From the NCBI GenBank assembly GCA_025350745.1, contig JANXXG010000242.1, forward strand, positions 1-18,139: a stretch of 18,139 bases of DNA. The letters run 5' to 3'. The DNA is from Chloroflexota bacterium (lineage in GTDB: Bacteria; Chloroflexota; Limnocylindria; P2-11E). The notes under the pieces were generated by a model, which was not told the DNA's origin, ran no database searches, and saw only the letters and a program-made list of their open reading frames with translations. A program made the translations under genes and the position numbers. The first letter of the stretch is position 1. Each line of letters starts with the position of its first letter. Positions 7,787 to 12,516 of the stretch are shown in pieces.

Positions 7787-7812
7787 CGGTCACTTCCGTA
7801 CCGCTGTACGGT
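7783..7812 (+). promoter_or_regulatory. Putative promoter of the NUDIX-like gene with an overlapping palindrome
   Basis: TTGACG (7783-7788, overlapping the glgA stop codon) and TACGGT (7807-7812) are 18 nt apart. The -10 ends 8 nt before the ATG at 7821, so a leaderless transcript is likely. A perfect inverted repeat, CCGTAC-CGCT-GTACGG (7796-7811), lies across the spacer and the -10, where a repressor could bind. As RNA it would form only a 6-bp hairpin without a U-run, so it is a poor terminator. Confidence 0.45.
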
Positions 7813-7820
7813 CGCGGCTG

Positions 7821-8264
7821 ATGGCCGACGCCACCTTCGTCTCGCGACGCGACAACGCGTTCCGTGAATTCCCACCGGCATCTGCACAGCTCGCGGTGAT
7901 CATCCCCTTCTACGGCGACCTCACCGTCTGGGTCCGCAAGGAAGAGACCGGCTGGCAGTTCCCGACCAGCACCCGCCGATCGGGCGAAACGATCCTCGAG
8001 GTCGCGAAGCGCGAGCTCTGGGATTCCGCCCGCATCATCGCCTCGCGTCTCGACCTCCTCGGAGCGATCCGCTCCACGGACCCGAAGCCCTCGACGTCGT
8101 ACGTCTACATGTGCGAGGTCCGGCACGTTCCGTGGGCCTACGAGATCCCCGAAGGCGTCGCCGAGGTCGGTGTCTTCACCCGCACCCCGAAACCGCTGAC
8201 GTCGGACTTCAGCCAGGTCGTGCTCGACGCGGCGCTGCGCGCGCGCCGGACCGGTCTCCGGTAG
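7821..8264 (+). CDS. NUDIX-like protein with a degenerate Nudix box
   Basis: This 147-residue protein has a NUDIX-like fold pattern: an N-terminal strand pair (AQLAVIIPFYGDLTVWVRK), then a Nudix-box region at about 50-72, STRRSGETILEVAKREL followed by WDSARI. Compared with the consensus Gx5Ex7REUxEExGU, Glu56, Arg64 and Glu65 are kept. The first Gly is Ser50, the metal-binding EE pair is Asp68-Ser69, and the second Gly is Arg71. NUDIX enzymes hydrolyse nucleoside diphosphates linked to other groups. With these changes metal binding is probably weaker or altered, so it may have lost hydrolase activity or act as a ligand-binding protein. The later segment STSYVYMCEVRHVPWAYEIP fits the remaining beta strands. 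It precedes the CPBP gene by 29 nt and is probably co-transcribed with it. Confidence 0.68.
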   Translation: MADATFVSRRDNAFREFPPASAQLAVIIPFYGDLTVWVRKEETGWQFPTSTRRSGETILEVAKRELWDSARIIASRLDLLGAIRSTDPKPSTSYVYMCEVRHVPWAYEIPEGVAEVGVFTRTPKPLTSDFSQVVLDAALRARRTGLR

Positions 8265-8293
8265 AGGTCGCCGAGGCAGGACCGGCCGCCCCA

Positions 8294-8977
8294 TTGCGCT
8301 GGCGCCTTTGGCCGGTCCTCCTGACGGCGCTCGCGGCGTTCGTCGTCGCGAATGCCTCGGTGCTCGCCGCCGCGATCGCGTTCGGGATCCCGCTCGGACA
8401 CCTGGACCAGCTGACCCCCGTGCAGATCGCGATCATCACCGTCGCGCAGGACGGCAGCCTCGCCATCATCCTCCTGCTGCTCCTCCGCGCCTGGCCGAAG
8501 GTGCGGGCCGCCGACCTTGGGCTGCAGACGCCGATCGCGCTCGGGGTCGGGTTCGCGTCGGGAGCGGCCCTGTGGCTGGCGTCGATCCTGATCGCGAACG
8601 CGCAGGCCGCGGTCGTCGGCGCCCACCCGCAATCGCTCATCGTCGCGGCCGCGTCGCACCGCTCTCCTGAGGCGCTTGCGCTCGATGTCGTCGTCGCCGC
8701 CGGCCTGGTGTCGGTCGTCGAAGAGCTCTTCTTCCGCGCGGTGCTGTTCGCGGTCCTCCGGCAACGGATGCCATTCGTCTACGCGGCGGCACTGTCGAGC
8801 ATGGTCTTCGCCGCGGCGCACGAGATCACCGCCTGGATCCCGGTCTTCGTCCTGGGCATCGGGTTGTGCTGGCTCTATGAGAAGCGGCGGAGCCTGTGGA
8901 CCAACGCCGCGGCCCACTTCACGGTGAACGCGATCTCGTTCGTCCTGCTGTTCGCGCTGCCGAACGCGGCTGCCTAG
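8294..8977 (+). CDS. CPBP family intramembrane metalloprotease
   Basis: This is a CPBP (CAAX protease/bacteriocin-processing, Abi, PF02517) membrane protease. All three active-site motifs are present: EELFFR (143-148), FAAAH (172-176) and HFTVN (208-212). Together they give the Glu, His and His/Asn catalytic set within the membrane. About six to eight hydrophobic segments cover most of its 227 residues. The start is inferred: after the NUDIX stop the first plausible codon in this frame is TTG at 8294, directly before RWRLWPVLL and the first helix, with a weak purine-rich stretch (GGCAGGA) upstream. Bacterial members cleave prenylated-type or peptide substrates or act in bacteriocin self-immunity; the target here is unknown. 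Its TAG stop shares the bases CTAG (8974-8977) with the convergent M23 gene. Confidence 0.88.
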   Translation: MRWRLWPVLLTALAAFVVANASVLAAAIAFGIPLGHLDQLTPVQIAIITVAQDGSLAIILLLLLRAWPKVRAADLGLQTPIALGVGFASGAALWLASILIANAQAAVVGAHPQSLIVAAASHRSPEALALDVVVAAGLVSVVEELFFRAVLFAVLRQRMPFVYAAALSSMVFAAAHEITAWIPVFVLGIGLCWLYEKRRSLWTNAAAHFTVNAISFVLLFALPNAAA

Positions 8978-9666
8978 CGGAACGCGACGCTGATCGCGTA
9001 CCGAAGCTCGGGCAGCGCCAGCCCGTCCCCGTAGAAACCGTCGCCGTCCCGGATCTCGAAATGCAGATGCGGGCCACCGACCGGGTACCCGGAGCTTCCG
9101 ACCGCGGCGATGAGCTGGCCCCGCGTCACGACATCCCCGACCCGCAGCGGCTGGACCGCGGAGAGGTGCGCGTAGCGCGTGACGATCCCGCCACCGTGAT
9201 CGATCCACACCTGGCGGCCCCGGATCCGGTCGAGCGTCGCGTCGGGCGTGTAGCCGAGTGCCTGGGCAGCGTCGAACGCGACCTGCTCTTCGGCCGCCGA
9301 CCAGTCCGTGAAGACGGAATCGATCCGGGCGATCGTGCCGGCCTTGGCGCCACGCACCGGTGTGCCGGCCTTGACCGGGAAGTCGATGCCCTCGTGACAG
9401 CCGGCGCGATAGTCGCGCGGCGAGTTCGGGAGGTATGCCTCCTCGGTCGGGAGCGCCGCGGCCTCGATCGGCAGCGCGAAGCCGGAGAGGAGGCGCACGT
9501 GTGCGGGCACCGGCTGCTCGGTCGGTCGCGCGGCCGGCCACTCGAACACCGTCGGGGTTGCGCTCGGCCGCTCCGAACGGGCGACCGGACCATTCGGGAG
9601 GACGCTCGCCATCACGGCCACCGCCGCGAACGCGACAACGCCAACGATCGCGAGCAGCGGACGCAT
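8974..9666 (-). CDS. Exported M23 family metallopeptidase (LytM-like)
   Basis: This 230-residue exported endopeptidase probably cuts peptide cross-bridges in peptidoglycan. Residues 1-22 form an uncleaved anchor or signal peptide (MRPLLAIVGVVAFAAVAVMA). A short Pro-rich linker is followed by the M23 domain at about 85-215. Zinc ligands and catalytic residues are all visible: HEGID (His91, Asp95), His167 in RYAHLS, and HLH (His200, His202). An insert of about 33 residues (117-150, acidic and helical, VFTDWSAAEEQVAFDAAQAL) sits between the first zinc motif and the VWIDHGGGIVTRYAHLS strand pair; many M23 domains have only a tight turn there. The ATG at 9666 has TAACGT 6 nt upstream, again a leaderless pattern. 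It is divergent from pyrR, and the two promoters overlap. Confidence 0.92.
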   Translation of the reverse strand: MRPLLAIVGVVAFAAVAVMASVLPNGPVARSERPSATPTVFEWPAARPTEQPVPAHVRLLSGFALPIEAAALPTEEAYLPNSPRDYRAGCHEGIDFPVKAGTPVRGAKAGTIARIDSVFTDWSAAEEQVAFDAAQALGYTPDATLDRIRGRQVWIDHGGGIVTRYAHLSAVQPLRVGDVVTRGQLIAAVGSSGYPVGGPHLHFEIRDGDGFYGDGLALPELRYAISVAFR

Positions 9667-9671
9667 ATACT
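9666..9671 (+). promoter_or_regulatory. Putative -10 box of the pyr operon
   Basis: TATACT matches TATAAT at five of six positions and overlaps the start codon of the divergent M23 gene. A start about 7 nt downstream (near 9678) would give a pyrR leader of about 54 nt containing the PyrR-binding hairpin and a Shine-Dalgarno. No good -35 is visible at 17-18 nt. Confidence 0.4.
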
Positions 9672-9672
9672 G

Positions 9673-9678
9673 ACGTTA
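9673..9678 (-). promoter_or_regulatory. Putative leaderless -10 box of the M23 gene
   Basis: On the minus strand TAACGT (9678-9673) is followed by six bases and then the ATG at 9666. The -35 region would fall in the DNA that encodes the pyrR leader hairpin, and no good -35 match is seen there. Confidence 0.4.
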
Positions 9679-9698
9679 CACGCGTCGACCTTTAACGA

Positions 9699-9724
9699 CC
9701 GGTCCTGCGAGGCCGGAAAGGGAG
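9699..9724 (+). promoter_or_regulatory. PyrR RNA-binding loop and adjoining Shine-Dalgarno of pyrR
   Basis: The leader RNA reads CCGG, a bulged U, CC, the loop UGCGA, GG, then CCGG (9699-9716). This gives six base pairs and a single bulge. The segment UCCUGCGAGG (9703-9712) fits the known PyrR-binding consensus UCCNGNGAGG at every fixed position. The purine-rich GGAAAGGGAG (9715-9724) begins with the last two bases of the hairpin and lies 7 nt before the pyrR CTG. UMP-bound PyrR holding this hairpin could mask the ribosome binding site, as described for the mycobacterial pyr operon. No U-run terminator follows, so translational repression is more likely than Bacillus-type attenuation. Confidence 0.85.
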
Positions 9725-9731
9725 TGCGCAG

Positions 9732-10268
9732 CTGCCGATCATCCTGTCCCAGGACGAGGTCCGCCGGGCCATCGCGCGCATCGCGCACGAGATCGTCGAG
9801 CGGGACCACGACACCAGAGCCCTCGCCTTGGTCGGCATTCGCGCGCGCGGTGACCTCATCGCGACGCGCCTGCACGAGGCCATCCGGCGGAACGAGAACG
9901 TCGACGTGCCGCTCGGGTCGCTCGATATCACGCTATATCGGGACGACCTGACCCGCATCGGCCACGCGCCCGTCGTGCGCGAGTCCGTGATCCCCTTCTC
10001 GATCGACGACCGCATCGTCGTGCTCATCGACGATGTGCTCTTCACCGGACGCACGATCCGCGCCGCGATGGACGCGCTCGTCGACTACGGCCGGCCGCGG
10101 GCCATCCGCCTCGCGGTCCTGGTCGACCGCGGCCATCGTGAGCTCCCGATCAAGGCCGACTTCGTTGGCAAGAACGTGCCCACGAATCTGGCCGACGATG
10201 TTCGGGTCCAGCTCATCGAGACCGGTGGCGCCGACACCGTCGAGCTCGTCCAGGCGGCGGCGGCATGA
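9732..10268 (+). CDS. pyrR: PyrR bifunctional pyr operon regulator / uracil phosphoribosyltransferase (CTG start)
   Basis: PyrR binds pyr leader RNA when UMP is high and also converts uracil plus PRPP to UMP. The 178 residues match the family length. Family features are LVGIRARGDLIATRLHEAI, the strand LDITLYRDDL (64-73), the PRPP-binding loop VVLIDDVLFTGRT (96-108) and DRGHRELPIKADFVGKNVPT (132-151). The family N-terminus, PIILSQDEVRRAIARIAHEI, is fully encoded from 9735. In this frame there is no ATG, GTG or TTG between the stop at 9693 and a TTG at 9828, which would delete 32 conserved residues. CTG at 9732 lies 7 nt after GGGAG and gives exactly the expected N-terminus, so I take it as the start. 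A sequence error is the alternative. The gene overlaps pyrB by ATGA (10265-10268). Confidence 0.93.
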   Translation: MPIILSQDEVRRAIARIAHEIVERDHDTRALALVGIRARGDLIATRLHEAIRRNENVDVPLGSLDITLYRDDLTRIGHAPVVRESVIPFSIDDRIVVLIDDVLFTGRTIRAAMDALVDYGRPRAIRLAVLVDRGHRELPIKADFVGKNVPTNLADDVRVQLIETGGADTVELVQAAAA

Positions 10269-11209
10269 CCTGGCAGCGACGCCACGTGCTCGCGACGGAC
10301 GACTGGTCGAGGGCCGAGATCGAGCAGGTGCTGGACCAGACCGGCGCGATGGTCGAGGTGCTCGGACGCCCGATCCGCCGCACGCCCGCGCTCCGCGGCC
10401 GCACGGTGATCCTCTTCTTCGCCGAGGCATCGACGCGCACGCGAGTCTCCTTCGAGCTTGCGGCAAAGGCGCTCTCGGCCGACGTCACGAATATCACCGC
10501 CAGCGGCTCGTCCGTCGAGAAGGGCGAGACCCTGCGGGACACGGTCCGCACCCTCACAGCCCTCGGTGGCGACGTGATCGTGATGCGCCATGCGGCGTCC
10601 GGCGCTCCGTACTTCGTCGCGGAGCGGACCGACGCGGCGGTCATCAACGCCGGCGACGGATGGCACGCCCATCCGACGCAGGGCCTGCTCGACGCATACA
10701 CGCTGCGCGGCGCGCTCGGCGACCTCGATGGCCGGCGCATCGTCATCGTCGGTGACATCACGCACTCGCGGGTGGCCCGGTCCGATATCGACGCGCTCGT
10801 GCCCCTCGGCGCCACGGTCACGCTCAGCGGACCGCCGACGCTCGTGCCCTCCGCGTGGCGCTGCGGCATGACACCGCGTGGCACGACCTACGAGCCTGAC
10901 CTCGACCGCGCGCTCGACGGTGCCGACGGCGTCATCGCGCTCCGCTTGCAGAAGGAGCGGCAGCACGCCGGCCTCCTGCCGTCGATCCGCGAATACGCCA
11001 AGACCTGGGGCCTGAGCGAGGAGCGCGTCAAGCGGATGCGGCCCGAAGCTCCGGTGCTCCACCCGGGCCCGATGAACGAGGGCGTGGAGATCGCCGCGTC
11101 CGTCGCGCACGGCGCGCGGTCGCTCATCGAGACACAGGTCACGAACGGTGTCGCGGTGCGGATGGCCCTCCTCTATCTGCTCGCCGGCACGCCGGAGCAG
11201 GTGGCATGA
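10265..11209 (+). CDS. pyrB: Aspartate carbamoyltransferase catalytic subunit
   Basis: This cytosolic enzyme joins carbamoyl phosphate and L-aspartate to N-carbamoyl-L-aspartate, the committed step of pyrimidine synthesis. The 314 residues match the usual catalytic chain length. Carbamoyl-phosphate residues are present: STRTR (56-60), Lys86 in EKGETLRDT, Arg108-His109 and the HPTQGLLDAYTLR segment (136-148). The aspartate side has SRVARS (168-173) and LRLQKER (226-232). HPGPMNEGVEI (266-276) is the usual C-terminal signature. No pyrI regulatory gene is next to it, so it is probably controlled through PyrR. It overlaps pyrR and pyrC by ATGA, which suggests coupled translation. Confidence 0.97.
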   Translation: MTWQRRHVLATDDWSRAEIEQVLDQTGAMVEVLGRPIRRTPALRGRTVILFFAEASTRTRVSFELAAKALSADVTNITASGSSVEKGETLRDTVRTLTALGGDVIVMRHAASGAPYFVAERTDAAVINAGDGWHAHPTQGLLDAYTLRGALGDLDGRRIVIVGDITHSRVARSDIDALVPLGATVTLSGPPTLVPSAWRCGMTPRGTTYEPDLDRALDGADGVIALRLQKERQHAGLLPSIREYAKTWGLSEERVKRMRPEAPVLHPGPMNEGVEIAASVAHGARSLIETQVTNGVAVRMALLYLLAGTPEQVA

Positions 11210-12420
11210 GCGGGCTCGCAGATCTGGAACGCGACGCGGCGCAGCACGGGTGGCTCGTGTCACCCGGATTCATCGACCTGCACGCGCATCTCCGCGAGCC
11301 CGGCTTCGAGGAATCGGAGACGATCGCGACCGGAGCGCGCGCGGCGCTCGCCGGCGGGTTCACGACGATCTGCGCGATGCCGAACACCGAGCCGGCGATC
11401 GATTCGCCCGGTCTGGTCGCCGAGGTGATCGCGCGCGGAGCCGCCGCGCGGGCGGCGCGGGTCCTGCCGATCGCGGCGATCACGCGCGGGCGCCTTGGAA
11501 AAGAGCTTGCCGATCTCGTGGAGCTCGCGGCGGCGGGTGCCGTCGCCTTCTCGGACGACGGTGCGCCCGTCTCCGACGGTCAGCTCTTCCGGAACGCGCT
11601 CGAGTACGCGCGCGCGTCGGGCCGCCCGATCTTCGAGCACTCGCAGGATCTCGCGCTCACCGCGGACGGTGTGATGCACGAAGGTGTGGTCTCAGCGCGG
11701 CTCGGGCTTCCGGGAATGGCTGCCGCCGCCGAGGAGACCGCGATCGCCCGCGACCTGTCGCTGGCGCGCCTCGCCGGTGGCCGCCTGCACCTGTCCCACG
11801 TGTCCACCGCCGGAGGTGTCGAGCTCGTCCGGCGCGCCAAGTCCGACGGCCTCGCGATCACGGCCGAGGTCACGCCGCACCACCTGGCGCTCACGGACGA
11901 ATGGGTCGCCGGCTCCCGCGCGTTCGCCTGGGAGGACGGCGGTGACCGGGCCACCCCGTACGAGACGAGCACGAAGGTGAACCCGCCGCTTCGGACCGCG
12001 TCTGACGTCCGCGCCTGCTGGGCCGGCCTGATGGATGGCACGATCGACGCGATCGCGACCGACCACGCGCCGCACGCCTCCACCAGGAAGGACGTCGAAT
12101 TCCAGGAGGCCGCGTTCGGGATCTCGGGGTTCGAGACCGCCGTGCCGCTGCTGCTCGCCGGCGTCGCGGCAGGCTGGGGGACCTGGGATCGGGTCGTCGA
12201 GGCCCTCACGACGGGCCCCGCACGCGTCCTCGGCATCACGCTGCCGGAGAACGACCGCGTCGTCATCGACCCCAACGCGGCCTGGACGTGCGACGCGGCC
12301 GCGTTGGTCTCCCTCGGGAAGAACACGCCGCTGCTCGGCCGGGCGCTCATCGGGCGGGTCGTCGCCTGCGCGGTCGATGGCGAGCTTCGGTTCGACCTGA
12401 CGCGGATCGCCGCTTCGTGA
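11206..12420 (+). CDS. pyrC: Dihydroorotase, with a reduced beta-sandwich domain
   Basis: This cytosolic amidohydrolase-superfamily metalloenzyme reversibly closes carbamoyl-aspartate to dihydroorotate. The 404 residues keep all metal and catalytic residues of class I enzymes: HAH (His26, His28) in GFIDLHAHLREPG, the Asp in FSDDGAPV (117/118), His145 in EHSQD, His198 in HLSHVST and Asp286 in ATDHAPH. The N-terminus is short. About 19 residues precede PGFIDLHAH where relatives usually have about 45-50, and no ATG, GTG or TTG occurs in this frame for about 90 nt upstream. The C-terminal return to the sandwich (ITLPENDRVVIDPNAAWT) also looks shortened by several residues. The TIM-barrel should be active, but the accessory beta-sandwich is probably incomplete. 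It overlaps pyrB by ATGA. Confidence 0.95.
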   Translation: MSGLADLERDAAQHGWLVSPGFIDLHAHLREPGFEESETIATGARAALAGGFTTICAMPNTEPAIDSPGLVAEVIARGAAARAARVLPIAAITRGRLGKELADLVELAAAGAVAFSDDGAPVSDGQLFRNALEYARASGRPIFEHSQDLALTADGVMHEGVVSARLGLPGMAAAAEETAIARDLSLARLAGGRLHLSHVSTAGGVELVRRAKSDGLAITAEVTPHHLALTDEWVAGSRAFAWEDGGDRATPYETSTKVNPPLRTASDVRACWAGLMDGTIDAIATDHAPHASTRKDVEFQEAAFGISGFETAVPLLLAGVAAGWGTWDRVVEALTTGPARVLGITLPENDRVVIDPNAAWTCDAAALVSLGKNTPLLGRALIGRVVACAVDGELRFDLTRIAAS

Positions 12421-12432
12421 GCCGGAGGCGCG

Positions 12433-12516
12433 GTGCGGTCGCGGAGCGCGAGGCGCTCCTTCTGGAGCGGCAGTTGCATCTTTATGCATCAGATATGTAT
12501 AGTTATGCACCGATGA
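12433..12516 (+). CDS. Candidate 27-codon small ORF linking pyrC and carA
   Basis: A GTG at 12433 sits 4 nt after GGAGG (12424-12428), one of the best ribosome binding sites in the window. The frame stays open for 27 codons and ends at TGA 12514-12516, overlapping the carA ATG (12513) as ATGA, the same junction used by the other genes of the operon. The peptide is basic at the start (residues 1-8: MRSRSARR) and ends in IFMHQICIVMHR. It matches no family I know. It may be a leader peptide or a coupling ORF that brings ribosomes to carA, or chance. The N-terminal extension of carA (GTG 12417) competes for the same bases in another frame. Confidence 0.3.
   Translation: MRSRSARRSFWSGSCIFMHQICIVMHR
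12443..12459 (+). promoter_or_regulatory. Hairpin in the pyrC-carA gap, with an overlapping alternative hairpin
   Basis: GGAGCGC (12443-12449), loop GAG and GCGCTCC (12453-12459) form a perfect 7-bp stem. CTCC (12456-12459), loop TTCT and GGAG (12464-12467) can form a second stem that uses the same CTCC, so the two are mutually exclusive. No U-run follows, so it is a weak terminator at best. It may set carA expression relative to pyrC. Confidence 0.35.
12474..12509 (+). promoter_or_regulatory. AT-rich promoter-like element with TTATGCA direct repeats before carA
   Basis: TTGCAT (12474-12479) and TATAGT (12498-12503, five of six matches to TATAAT) are 18 nt apart, in an AT-rich island within GC-rich DNA. 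TATAGT ends 9 nt before the ATG at 12513, so a start there would give an almost leaderless carA mRNA. TTATGCA occurs twice, at 12482-12488 and 12503-12509, exactly 21 bp (two helical turns) apart and flanking the -10, as expected for an operator bound on one DNA face. Confidence 0.5.

Noticed and set aside
8138..9541. 467-codon minus-strand frame across the CPBP gene and part of the M23 gene
   Set aside because: Low-complexity Arg/Gly/Ala composition and no motifs; the CPBP and M23 frames carry complete active sites.
10085..11263. 392-codon minus-strand frame opposite pyrB
   Set aside because: Shadow of pyrB with Arg/His-rich composition and no recognisable family.
12288..12512. Very long N-terminal extension of carA back to 12288
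   Set aside because: It would run through the end of pyrC in another frame. Only starts at 12417, 12495 or 12513 are sensible.
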